From Streptomyces prunicolor NBRC 13075 (GTDB taxonomy: Bacteria > Actinomycetota > Actinomycetes > Streptomycetales > Streptomycetaceae): a stretch of 64,000 nt of DNA. Every line of letters begins with the position of its first letter. Within the stretch, counting starts at the first letter, position 1. The DNA lies in NCBI RefSeq assembly GCF_000367365.1, contig NZ_BARF01000106.1, positions 30,454-94,453 on the forward strand. Direction: 5' to 3'. Below the pieces are notes generated by a model. It saw only the letters and a program-made list of their open reading frames with translations. It was not told the origin of the DNA and did no database searches. Below, one piece after another: positions 9,271 through 17,463 of this stretch. The translations under genes were made by a program, and so were the position numbers.

Positions 9271-9756
9271 GGACGGTTCCCTTCACGTACGTACCGGCGG
9301 ACGGCAGCGCAGTCGCGGTGTGCCGGCACGGTGACGTGGCGCACGCTCCCGTCCGGCGGACCGCGGCGGGGCGCGGGTCGTGCCGGGCACGGGCCGGTGT
9401 TCGGGCCTCCGGTCGGGAGGGGCGCGGGGACACAGGGTGCGCTACGGCAGGGGCGCGCGCGGATCGACCGCTCCCGCCCCTGCCGCACGTTCGTACCGGC
9501 TCGGCCGGGCGGACTGACCTGCGCGAGCGCGCGGACATCCTGCTGACGTACGACAGGACACGGGGAACCGAGCGGTCGAGATCTGGCCACCTGGCCGAGT
9601 TGTGCATGATTCAATCACGGGCTGCACACATTTCCTGCACAAACTGGATAGGTGTTAGCCGAATCGATACATCGCCACTACTGCCCACAAAGCCCACCAC
9701 GAAGGGGAGTTCAGGGCGCGGACAACTCAGGGTGAACGCCAGGGAAGTCGGACGGT
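9271..9756. other. Long intergenic region, no supported gene
   Basis: These 486 bases separate the MHYT gene start from the 3' end of the CHAT gene. Frames crossing it are low-complexity shadows. The stretch 9600-9700 is less GC-rich than its surroundings and contains TTGTGCA (9600-9606) and TGCACAA (9636-9642), a 7-base inverted pair with another TGCACA between them. It may hold the MHYT promoter; nothing more can be supported. Confidence 0.5.
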
Positions 9757-12700
9757 TCAGATGCCGACGTGGTGATGAGCCGCCCAGGCGGCCGGGGCGT
9801 CGCCGTAGTGGACGCGGACCAGTCGCGCCGTGCGAGCCAGCGCTAGGGCCGGTTCGTCGCGGGCGGTGTCCAGGGCGTCGTAGAACACGCGGGCCGTCGT
9901 CTCGGCGACGGCGTCCGGTACTCGCCACAGGGTGCCGATCACGCCGGAGAACCCGACGAGCAGGAACGCGGACGTGAGGTGGATCGACTCGTCCGCGAGC
10001 GCGCGGGGCGTGTACGTCGTCTCGCACGCCGAGAGGTAGGCGAGCCGGCCCCAGCCGCCGCGGCGCGCGGCGATCTCGGCGAACGTCAGATCCAGGTCCG
10101 GCAGCAGGAAACGGCTGGTCCCCGGGTCGTCCTGGTCCGCCACCGCGTGCAGCGCCATGTGGAGGTGGGTGCAGGTAAGCAGCGCGGCGATGAGCGCCTC
10201 GCGTCCGCACTCGGCGAGGTCGAGCGGTTCGACGCCGAGGCGGTCCGCCGCCGCGCGGGCCTCGCGGCGCGCGGCGGGCAGTTCCGACAGCCCCGGTCGG
10301 CGCACGTCGGCGTGCACGACGGCCGCCTCCGTGCGGTCCGGTGCCGCGCCACGGGCCCGCGCGTGGTGCAGCGCGGTGACCGTGGGCGCGTACGACGACA
10401 CCGTGCGGTCCACCAGTGAGTCCGGGATTTCCGAGGCGTCCGAGGGGTCGTGGGGATCCGAGGGGTCTTGGGCATTCCGGGCGACTTGGGGATTCTGGGG
10501 GTCCATCGCCGTCGCCGCGTGCAGCGGGAGCCGGCACAGCGCCTGGGTCGGTACCCACCAGATCCGGGTGTCCGGGTCCGTCACCCGCAACTCGGCGAGG
10601 ACCGGGGCGGCCACCTCCCGCCAGAGCAGGTCGAGCGTCGCGGTGACGCGTTCGTTGGCCGCGTCGACCTCGTCCTGGGCGGCCCGGGGATCCAGCGCGG
10701 TGACGACGTCCGTGTGGAACGCGTCCGCCGCCGCCTCGACCTCCTCCGCGTCCAGGCCGTCCAGCGGTACGTGCCGCAGCCCCTCGGCGGTGAGCAGCAG
10801 CGCGTCGCAGCGGTACTCGCTGACGTTCACGACGACGACCGGACCGTGCGCGGCCTCGGCGAGCAACGACTCGACCGACGGCGGCAGTTGGAACGCGGCC
10901 TGCCCGGGCAACGCCCTGATCCTGCGTACGACGAGGGCGAGTTCGGCCTCCAGGTCCCGGCGGCGTTCGCGCTCCCGCCCCGTTGCCTCCGCCGTAGTCT
11001 CCGTTTCCGTTTCCGTTTCCGTTTCCGTTTCCGTCTCTGAGAGTGAGGTCGGGAGCGTCAGTGGCGGATGGTCGAGGCGGTCGAGTGTGTCGCGCAGTTC
11101 TTCGAAGCGCTCGGCGAGGTCGGCGTCGGCGTCGTGGAGGTCCGCGAGGTCGGCGCGGATGCCCGAGCGGCGGTTGAGGAGCACTCCCCGGCCGAGCTCC
11201 AGCAGGCTCAGCGCCCGCTCGGGGTCCCCGCAGGCCAGGCACATCGCCGCCGCGTCACTGGCCAGTCCCGCGGCCTCGGCGAGCCTTCGCTGCGCGTCGG
11301 GCCGCTCCAGCCGGCGAGGCGTGGCGGCCGGCAGCAGTTCCACACCGAGCGCGAACGCCTCGGCCGCGGCCGACCCGTCGCCCGTCAACGCCGCGAGCCG
11401 GCCCCAGTCGCGGGCCGCGTGGAGTCTCACGTCCGCCGGGCCGCTTCCGGTCCGGGCGGCGACGCGCAGTGCGTCGAGCGCACCTGCCAGGTCGTCCGCC
11501 GCGTCGGTGGACTGGTGCCGCAGGTTCAGTACGTAGGCGAGGTTGGCGAGTGAGCGACTCAGGTCGGGATCGTCCGGCGGGGTGTCCGCGACCACCCGGT
11601 GGGCCAGCGTCACCGCCTCGTCGAGATCCCCGTCGCCGGACCGGGCGGCCAGCGCGAGGAGCAGACTGCCGCGGACGGCGGTGGCGGACCGGCCCTCGTC
11701 GAGGACGGTCAGCGCACCGCGCGCCGCGTCTACGGCCTCCGTGACCGCGGCCGCGCGATGTGTCGACGCCTCCCGTAGCGAGACCGCCAGGTTCGCGAGC
11801 TGGAGGGGCAGGTGTGGATCGGTGGGCGCGGTGGCCGCAACGGCCTTACGCAGACTGGCCAGGGCCCGCTCCAACGTGTCCTGGTCGCCGGTGATGCTGT
11901 AATGCGCGTGCAGCGCGAGGCCGTGGGCGCCCGCGATCGTCGCGAGCCGCCGGGGCGCCGGCCCGGTCGCCATCGCCTCCTCCAGGTACGTGAGCGCCTC
12001 GGACAGGTCGTCCCGGACACCGAGCGCTTCGTGCCGTTCGGTGAGTGCGGTGGCCAGATTGCTGAGCAGACCGGGGCGTTCGGGGTGGCCCGTCGGGACC
12101 AGGCGGAGCGCCTCGCGCTGGAGGTCGATGTCCTCGTCCAGGTCGGCGAGTCGGCCGTCGCGGGTGTAGCGCGCGTACAGCGCACCGCCGAGGTTGCTCA
12201 GCCGCAGCACCCGCTGGTGGGCGGGCCCGTCGCCGCGTACCGCCGCACGGCCGGCGGCGATCGCGTCGTCCAGGTCGTCGTCGCCTCCGTGCAGCCGGGT
12301 GCGGGCGGCGAAGGCGATGCTCAGGTTGTTGAAGTGGATCCGGGCGTCGGGATGGTCGTCGCCGACCAGGGCGAGGGCCTTGCGCTGAAGGTCGATGTCC
12401 GCGTCCAGGTCTGCGGGCTCGCCGGTCTCCTCATGCCGGAAGAACAGCAAAACGCCGAGTTTGCCGATGCGCCCGGCCCGGTCGCCGGGCGGACCGACTT
12501 GGAGCGAGGCGGCCTCCGCGGCGTGGACGATCGCCTCCTCCAGCACCCCGGTCTCGCCGCTCAGCAGATACCCGCAACGCAGCACATCCGCGAGGGCGTC
12601 GAGCGCGTCGGCCCGCCGTGACGTATCGCCCCCGGCCAGCACCAGCGCGACCCGCGCCGCCCGCTCGGCCTCCTCCGCCACGCCGATGTCCTCGTGCTGA

Positions 12701-14523
12701 TCGGCCCATTCGCACAACACCGCGGCACCGATCTGCCAGACGTCGGAACGGCCGGGGGGTGGGGTGGGGGTGGCGGAGGGTGAGAGGGGTCCGGTGGGTG
12801 TTGCGGCGGGGGCGCCGGTGTCGGTGCCGGGTGAGGGCGAGTTGTGGGTTGTTGCGGAGGCGTCGGGCTGGTGGCCGGCCGAGGGGGCTGCCGTGTCGGC
12901 GGCGGCACTGGTCCCGTCTGAGTCGGAGCCGCCCGCTGTCCCGGGGACGCCGACTCCCTGATCGACCGCGGGAGTTGCCGCGTCGACGGCACTGGTCCCA
13001 TCTACGGCCGAGCTGCTCGCTGCTCCGGGGACACCGACCCTGAGGTTGACCGAGGGGGTTGTGGTGTCGGCGGCGACACTGGTCCCCTCCGCGTCGGAAC
13101 CGCCCCCTGTCCCGGGGACGCCGACTCCCTGATCGACCACGGGAGTTGCCGCGTCAACGGCACTGGTCCCATCCACGGCCGAGCTGCCCGCTACTCCGGG
13201 GACACCAACCCCGTGATCGGCCAAGGGAATTACCGCATCGACAGCGCCGATCCCATCTACGACCGAACCGCCCGCTCCCCCGGACACACCAACACCGAGA
13301 TCGGCCAAAGAAGTTGCCGCGTCGACGGCACCCGCCCCGTCTACAGCCGCACCGCCTGCTGCCCCAGGGACACCAACCCCCCGATCGACCGCAGACGTTG
13401 CCGCGTCAGCAGCGCCACCGCTCCCCTCCGCGACCGACCGGCCCGCCGCCCCGGAACCACCAACCCCGCGATCAACCACGCCAATTACCGCATCGACACC
13501 ACCGATCCCACCCCCGGCCGAACCACCCACTCCCCCGGCGCCACCGCCCCCACGATCGCCCGCCACCGCCCCCACCCTCACCACCTCGGAAGCCAAGGCC
13601 GCCCGTACAACCGCGACCGCCTCCGCCAACGCCTCCGCGTCCCCTGCGTAGTGGCACTCGGTCAGCGCGCCCGCCAACAAGCAGGCCCGCTTGGTGTGTT
13701 CCTCGTCGGTGGGGGCCGTGCGGTGCAGTGACTCGCGGGCCGCGGTCGCCGCCTCCCGGGCGACGCGCGGATCGTCGCTGCGGTCGGAGCGGTAGCGGAG
13801 GACCTGGGCGAGTTCGGCGTATTCGTCGGCCGCGTCGAGGTCGTGTTCCTCGCACTGGGCCACGGCGTCCCGGGCCTCCGCCTCGGCGCGCGCCAGCGTC
13901 TCGGGCGCGCCGTCGTGCTCGTACCGCATCCGATGGGCCTGGGCCAGATGCAGCAGCGAACCGCCGCCCGCCGCGAGCGAGTTGCCGATCACCTCGACGA
14001 CCTCCTCGAACAGTTCGGGGTCGTCGAGTTCCGACCCCGCCTGCAGCAGCAGTTCGGCCACCGACGAGAGGATCATGATCCGGGTCAGCGGGTCGTCCGG
14101 AGCCCGGTCCGCCGCCCGGCGCGCGGTGGCGACGGCCTCCCGCAGCAGCCCGGTGTCGTCCGTCATCGCGGACAACGTGGCCTGGGCTTCGGCGAGTTGC
14201 GCGAGGATCAGCGCCTCGTCCGGTCCCGCGTCGGACAGGGCCCGGCGTAGCGCCGCCACCGCCCGCGCCCCCGCGGCAGCACCTCCACCGCGCCGCGCCG
14301 ACTCGGCGTGCAGCGCGGCGATCCCCTCCAGCAGCGTCACTCGGTCTTCCCGTCCGGCATACATGAGGGCGGCTTCCAGGAGGCCGATAGCCCGGTCCGT
14401 ACGGCGTGGGAAACGGCCGTCCCCAGTCGCCCGGCGGGCGCGCCACAGCGCCAGGGCCAGACGCAGGCGGCGATACAGCGACGGCTTCATCGATCTCGGC
14501 GGCCCTGCCTCAACACCGGCCAT
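9757..14523 (-). CDS. CHAT-domain protease with TPR superhelix and internal 28-residue repeats (locus 1)
   Basis: About 1,588 residues. The N-terminal and central parts are TPR-like helical repeats (for example LLSNLATALTERHEALG, DPDLSRSLANLAYVLNLRHQ). The last about 370 residues are a CHAT caspase-like peptidase: SSYAPTVTALHHAR, then HMALHAVADQ with the catalytic His and LAYLSACETTYT with the catalytic Cys. Residues about 352-550 are a disordered Gly/Val/Ala/Asp tandem repeat of 28-29 residues, and a (Glu-Thr)n run lies near 1161-1175. Upstream on the same strand is a CATASP-like small protein and, divergent, a CATRA-GT4 protein, so this is probably the executing protease of a conflict system. 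The start is unsure: ATG 14523 (GGCGG upstream), GTG 14562 or ATG 14490. Confidence 0.87.
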   Translation of the reverse strand: MAGVEAGPPRSMKPSLYRRLRLALALWRARRATGDGRFPRRTDRAIGLLEAALMYAGREDRVTLLEGIAALHAESARRGGGAAAGARAVAALRRALSDAGPDEALILAQLAEAQATLSAMTDDTGLLREAVATARRAADRAPDDPLTRIMILSSVAELLLQAGSELDDPELFEEVVEVIGNSLAAGGGSLLHLAQAHRMRYEHDGAPETLARAEAEARDAVAQCEEHDLDAADEYAELAQVLRYRSDRSDDPRVAREAATAARESLHRTAPTDEEHTKRACLLAGALTECHYAGDAEALAEAVAVVRAALASEVVRVGAVAGDRGGGGAGGVGGSAGGGIGGVDAVIGVVDRGVGGSGAAGRSVAEGSGGAADAATSAVDRGVGVPGAAGGAAVDGAGAVDAATSLADLGVGVSGGAGGSVVDGIGAVDAVIPLADHGVGVPGVAGSSAVDGTSAVDAATPVVDQGVGVPGTGGGSDAEGTSVAADTTTPSVNLRVGVPGAASSSAVDGTSAVDAATPAVDQGVGVPGTAGGSDSDGTSAAADTAAPSAGHQPDASATTHNSPSPGTDTGAPAATPTGPLSPSATPTPPPGRSDVWQIGAAVLCEWADQHEDIGVAEEAERAARVALVLAGGDTSRRADALDALADVLRCGYLLSGETGVLEEAIVHAAEAASLQVGPPGDRAGRIGKLGVLLFFRHEETGEPADLDADIDLQRKALALVGDDHPDARIHFNNLSIAFAARTRLHGGDDDLDDAIAAGRAAVRGDGPAHQRVLRLSNLGGALYARYTRDGRLADLDEDIDLQREALRLVPTGHPERPGLLSNLATALTERHEALGVRDDLSEALTYLEEAMATGPAPRRLATIAGAHGLALHAHYSITGDQDTLERALASLRKAVAATAPTDPHLPLQLANLAVSLREASTHRAAAVTEAVDAARGALTVLDEGRSATAVRGSLLLALAARSGDGDLDEAVTLAHRVVADTPPDDPDLSRSLANLAYVLNLRHQSTDAADDLAGALDALRVAARTGSGPADVRLHAARDWGRLAALTGDGSAAAEAFALGVELLPAATPRRLERPDAQRRLAEAAGLASDAAAMCLACGDPERALSLLELGRGVLLNRRSGIRADLADLHDADADLAERFEELRDTLDRLDHPPLTLPTSLSETETETETETETETTAEATGRERERRRDLEAELALVVRRIRALPGQAAFQLPPSVESLLAEAAHGPVVVVNVSEYRCDALLLTAEGLRHVPLDGLDAEEVEAAADAFHTDVVTALDPRAAQDEVDAANERVTATLDLLWREVAAPVLAELRVTDPDTRIWWVPTQALCRLPLHAATAMDPQNPQVARNAQDPSDPHDPSDASEIPDSLVDRTVSSYAPTVTALHHARARGAAPDRTEAAVVHADVRRPGLSELPAARREARAAADRLGVEPLDLAECGREALIAALLTCTHLHMALHAVADQDDPGTSRFLLPDLDLTFAEIAARRGGWGRLAYLSACETTYTPRALADESIHLTSAFLLVGFSGVIGTLWRVPDAVAETTARVFYDALDTARDEPALALARTARLVRVHYGDAPAAWAAHHHVGI
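10999..11040. repeat. Hexanucleotide (TTTCCG)n tract encoding a Glu-Thr run
   Basis: Five near-perfect TTTCCG units inside the CHAT gene encode alternating Glu-Thr on the minus strand, between the TPR part and the CHAT domain. Slipped-strand change here would add or remove two residues per unit without breaking the frame, so it is probably a flexible, length-variable linker. Confidence 0.8.
12874..13468. repeat. In-frame 84/87-bp minisatellite, seven units, within the CHAT gene
   Basis: Seven tandem units of 28 or 29 codons repeat the pattern GVGVPGxAGGSxxDGTSAVDAAT on the minus strand; an eighth, more decayed copy lies just upstream in the protein. Units differ at many bases but keep the frame. 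The unit lengths are always multiples of three, so the array codes for a low-complexity Gly/Val/Ala/Asp/Thr segment between TPR blocks. Confidence 0.85.
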
Positions 14524-14609
14524 CGCACCGCCCACGGACACGCCGTAAGGCCAAGGCCACACGCACCCGGCGACACACCGACCGCCTCACCGACCCCGGC
14601 GCTCTCACC

Positions 14610-14966
14610 TCACCGACCCTCGTCGCCGTCGGCTTCCCCCATCGTGCTCTCCTCCGACTCGGCGATCATGTGCACCAAAGCCGTGACCTGCTCCTGCAGA
14701 GGCTCCGGCGGCGGGAGGTCGGCCGGGTCGGCAATGCGATCCACCGACCTGGACGGGCTGAGCACTTCGAGCCGGGCGACGGCGACTTGGAGCGCGAGCC
14801 CGTCCCCCGCGTCGTACGCCACCGCGAGTGCCTCGACGGCGGCGGCGGGACGGGACCAAGCGGCGTGCGGAAGCCGCCACTTGGGGAGGTCGTCGAGCAA
14901 TTCGCGGGCCCGGGAGAGCAACGCCGCTTCCATGCCCGTACCGGGTGAATCCGCCCTAGACTGCAT
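14610..14966 (-). CDS. CATRA-associated small protein (CATASP-like)
   Basis: A 118-residue, mostly helical protein with RARELLDDLPKWRLPHAAWS, ALAVAYDAGDGLALQVAV, ARLEVLSPSR and a C-terminal LQEQVTALVHMI. This pattern (W-x-L...W, a count-like helix, LExLSPxR, LVH) fits what I recall of CATASP, the small protein that accompanies caspase/TPR-CATRA conflict systems. It ends 86 bases before the CHAT gene's chosen start and reads in the same direction, so it is the first gene of that operon. It begins 122 bases from the divergent CATRA-GT4 start. ATG 14966 is used; ATG 14933 is possible. Its biochemical role is unknown; an adaptor or regulator of the protease is an inference. Confidence 0.7.
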   Translation of the reverse strand: MQSRADSPGTGMEAALLSRARELLDDLPKWRLPHAAWSRPAAAVEALAVAYDAGDGLALQVAVARLEVLSPSRSVDRIADPADLPPPEPLQEQVTALVHMIAESEESTMGEADGDEGR

Positions 14967-15042
14967 GGGCTCAACTGTAGCGAGTGCGCCGGGAGCGGCG
15001 AGGCGGGGCGGGGGTGTATCGGCGCGTGCCCGAAGACGAATT

Positions 15043-15089
15043 GACGGAGCGTGAGGTCACGGCGGATCAGGTCACGGAGCGCGAGGTCA
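15043..15089. repeat. 30-bp-period direct repeat over the ribosome site of the CATRA-GT4 gene
   Basis: ACGGAGCGTGAGGTCA (from 15044) and ACGGAGCGCGAGGTCA (from 15074) are 30 bases apart and differ at one base. The second copy supplies the GGAGCGCGAGG ribosome site of the ATG at 15089; in the first copy the corresponding codon is ACG. It looks like a tandem duplication of the translation start region. Confidence 0.7.
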
Positions 15090-17188
15090 TGGTCCATGTC
15101 TTCGTCCCGCTGGACGGCGCCCACGCCGAGGAGGGGGTGGCCTCGGTCCGGGCGATGTGGGGGCGTTTTCGTGAACTGCAGCACGGTGAGCGGGAGTTGT
15201 ACGCCTCGCTGCCGGTGGACATGCCGGACGTGCTGCCCGGTCCGGCCGCGCACGGTTCGGTCGTGGTGGCGGGTGTGCAGTCCGCCGACCGGCTCGACCA
15301 GGCGATCCTGCGACGCCACCGGCAGATCCTCAATCTGTCGGTGCTGCTCGGCGCCGGTCCGGGCCGGGAGTGGTCCGGGTTGCGTAAGCGGGTGGAGACG
15401 ATCACCGGCCCGCTCGGGGCGTGTCATCTGGGCGCGGTGACCCTGGAGTTGGGCAAGGCACCGGCCCAAACACCGGGTGACGCCGACGTGTTGGAGTTGG
15501 AGCGGGGCGACGAGGACGCCGCGCGGCGGGTGTTGCGGCTGCTCGGCCGGACCGGTGCGGACGGGCAGCTCGGCGCGTGGGCGTGGTCCGACGGCGGTCA
15601 CCCGGAGATGCCGCACTTCGTCCGCCATCTGATGCACATGACGGCGATCCGCCACCAGCACAGAACCTACCGTTGGCTGATGGAGGCCAGAGACACCGGG
15701 ACGACGAAGCCGCTGGCCAGGACGCGGACACCCGACGGGGGCAGGGACCGGGAGCTGCCTTCCACGGCCGAGATCCACTACATCCGGGAATCGGTGGACA
15801 GCAGCTGGCACAACGCCCTGCAGGCACTGGAGAGTTCGGGCCTCGACGGCGGGAGCATGGCGGCGGAGGACCGGCGGTTCACCTCGTCGTTCCTCCGCTT
15901 GCTGAACGATGTCCTCGCCCACTTGAGGCGGGTCGGGATCGGCGATCCACTGCCGGGCCCCCGCCGCGGGCCCGACCAGCGGGTGCGTGTCCTGGTCGTG
16001 GCCGACGAGTGGTTCCCGGCGCGGGGTGGACTGAGCACGTTCAACAGCAAGTTGTGCGCCGCCCTCGCCCGGCAGCACGCGGACGTCCGGGTCATGGTCG
16101 AGGCCGCGACCCCGGACGAGCGCGCGGACGCGGCGGAGTACGGGGTGGGGTTGATCAATGTCGCTCAGCCGGGGCTCAGCACGGACGCGGCGCTGTCGGT
16201 ACCGCCGGTGTTCGACGACGGGTTCGTGCCCGATGTCGTCATCGGGCACGGCAGGGTCACGGGGCCGCCGGCCAAGGCGCTGGTCGAGCGGTACTTCAAG
16301 AACGCCGAGCGGCTGCACTTCCTGCACGTCGAACCCGACCAGGCCGAGGCCCACAAGCCGCACGCCGAGGGGGACTTGGCGGCGCGCGCCGAGGACCGCA
16401 CGGATCTGGAGCTGCGGCTCTGCCGGGGTGCCCTGCACCCGATGCCGGTCGGCCTCCGGCTGGAGCGGGCCCTGTTGCCGCATCTGCGGACGCCCGAGTA
16501 CCGGGATCTGGCCGCCCCCGTACGCATCGATCCCGGTTTCGACGACGGGACACCGGTGATCCAGCCCCGGCCGGAGGAGATTCCGCAGATCCTGCTGCTG
16601 GGCCGACTGGCGGACGCCGATCTGAAGGGGCTCGACATCGCCGCCCGGGCGCTGGGCAAGGCGCTTTCCCGGGCGGAGGGGCCCGGTTCGTGCCATCTGT
16701 TCGTGCGCGGAGTGCCCCCGGACGAGTCCGAGGAGCTGGCGCTCCAGGTGGAGAAATGGCTCGACAACCCCGCCGTGGACGTCCATCCCCGCCGCTACTC
16801 CGCCGATCCCCGGCGGATCAGGAACGATCTCGCGCGGGCCAGTCTGGTCCTGATGCCTTCCCGGGCGGAGGCCTTCGGCCTCGCGGGCGCGGAGGCGATC
16901 GCCTGTGGGGTGCCGGTGCTGGTCAGCGGACGCAGCGGGCTGGGCATGCTGCTCCACTCTCAGGGAACACCGGCTGCGGCGCGCGCCGTGGTGGACGTGA
17001 ACGGGAAGCGGGGTCACCGGAAGGCCGACGTCGAGACCTGGGCGCAGGCCATCCACTCCGTCCTGCGCAATCCGCCGGCCGCGTTCGATGACGCCGCCGG
17101 ACTCCGCGACCACATGGCCGCCCGCTACACCTGGGCGTCGGCCGCCACCACCGTGCTCGACTGCGTCCGCCGCCAGGACACCACCTGA
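15089..17188 (+). CDS. CATRA-N/CATRA-C-like conflict protein fused to a GT4 glycosyltransferase
   Basis: The 699-residue protein begins MVHVFVPLDG and has QAILRRHRQILNLSVLLG..W..L and, later, PHFVRHLMHMTAIRHQHRTY, which match my memory of CATRA-N (HVFAP...AVLRREHDVLxLSVxLAP) and CATRA-C (FAHYLLHAAKLRYQ). From about residue 299 a GT-B glycosyltransferase follows: VLVVADEWFPARGGLSTFN, the acceptor-side loop, ILLLGRLADADLKGLD near 500, and EAFGLAGAEAIACGVPVLVS near 590-610 with the E-x7-E-type sugar-nucleotide site. It probably couples a CATRA sensor/adaptor to a sugar-transferring effector. It is divergent from the CATASP-CHAT operon. The ATG at 15089 was chosen for its ribosome site and fit to CATRA-N; a GTG at 14984 would add 35 residues. 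Confidence 0.75.
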   Translation: MVHVFVPLDGAHAEEGVASVRAMWGRFRELQHGERELYASLPVDMPDVLPGPAAHGSVVVAGVQSADRLDQAILRRHRQILNLSVLLGAGPGREWSGLRKRVETITGPLGACHLGAVTLELGKAPAQTPGDADVLELERGDEDAARRVLRLLGRTGADGQLGAWAWSDGGHPEMPHFVRHLMHMTAIRHQHRTYRWLMEARDTGTTKPLARTRTPDGGRDRELPSTAEIHYIRESVDSSWHNALQALESSGLDGGSMAAEDRRFTSSFLRLLNDVLAHLRRVGIGDPLPGPRRGPDQRVRVLVVADEWFPARGGLSTFNSKLCAALARQHADVRVMVEAATPDERADAAEYGVGLINVAQPGLSTDAALSVPPVFDDGFVPDVVIGHGRVTGPPAKALVERYFKNAERLHFLHVEPDQAEAHKPHAEGDLAARAEDRTDLELRLCRGALHPMPVGLRLERALLPHLRTPEYRDLAAPVRIDPGFDDGTPVIQPRPEEIPQILLLGRLADADLKGLDIAARALGKALSRAEGPGSCHLFVRGVPPDESEELALQVEKWLDNPAVDVHPRRYSADPRRIRNDLARASLVLMPSRAEAFGLAGAEAIACGVPVLVSGRSGLGMLLHSQGTPAAARAVVDVNGKRGHRKADVETWAQAIHSVLRNPPAAFDDAAGLRDHMAARYTWASAATTVLDCVRRQDTT

Positions 17189-17226
17189 ACCGCGACCTGC
17201 CTCACGACACCACCTGAGCCGCGACC
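17177..17226. repeat. 29-bp-period direct repeat over the stop codon of the CATRA-GT4 gene
   Basis: GACACCACCTGAACCGCGACC (from 17177) and GACACCACCTGAGCCGCGACC (from 17206) differ at one base and are 29 bases apart. The first copy contains the TGA stop of the gene; the second repeats it just downstream. It mirrors the 30-bp duplication at the gene's 5' end. Confidence 0.75.
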
Positions 17227-17263
17227 GGCCCCCCACGTCTCCCCTGTGTACGTGGAGGGCCGG
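17225..17263. terminator. Hairpin terminator after the CATRA-GT4 gene
   Basis: CCGGCCCCCCACGT (17225-17238) pairs with ACGTGGAGGGCCGG (17250-17263) with one mismatch and an 11-base loop. It lies 36 bases after the TGA at 17188. There is no T run, as usual for Streptomyces hairpin terminators. Confidence 0.65.
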
Positions 17264-17370
17264 AGTCGGGTGCGGCTGCGTGGTGTTCAGTGGGTCTGCA
17301 CGGCTGTCGTCCTCCTGCGGCCGGCCGAGGGGCGATATCCCCTCGGCGTGGAATCCGCAGGCAAACACGC

Positions 17371-17439
17371 GGATCCGTCCGGCCGTCCGGGGTCCTGGAA
17401 CACACTGGAAACGTCTGGATCCGTGCGGTGCGGATCCGT
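17371..17439. promoter_or_regulatory. Three GGATCCGT boxes upstream of the HTH-STAND gene
   Basis: GGATCCGT occurs at 17371-17378, 17417-17424 and 17432-17439, all within 93 bases of the GTG at 17464; the first and third include the palindrome CGGATCCG. Three copies so close together suggest a regulator binding array, perhaps for the HTH of the downstream protein. No regulator is known from the sequence. Confidence 0.4.
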
Positions 17440-17463
17440 GAACGTCCCCGCGGAGGAACGGTG

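Noticed and set aside
9318..9977. 219-codon frame in the long intergenic region
   Set aside because: Low-complexity Arg-rich translation, no ribosome site, and it runs into the antisense of the CHAT gene.
12874..13468. Repeat array considered as CRISPR
   Set aside because: Units are contiguous, 84 or 87 bases, in frame and diverged; there are no unique spacers and no cas genes.
14666..17368. 900-codon frame opposite the CATRA-GT4 gene
   Set aside because: Antisense shadow; the plus strand frame carries recognisable domains.
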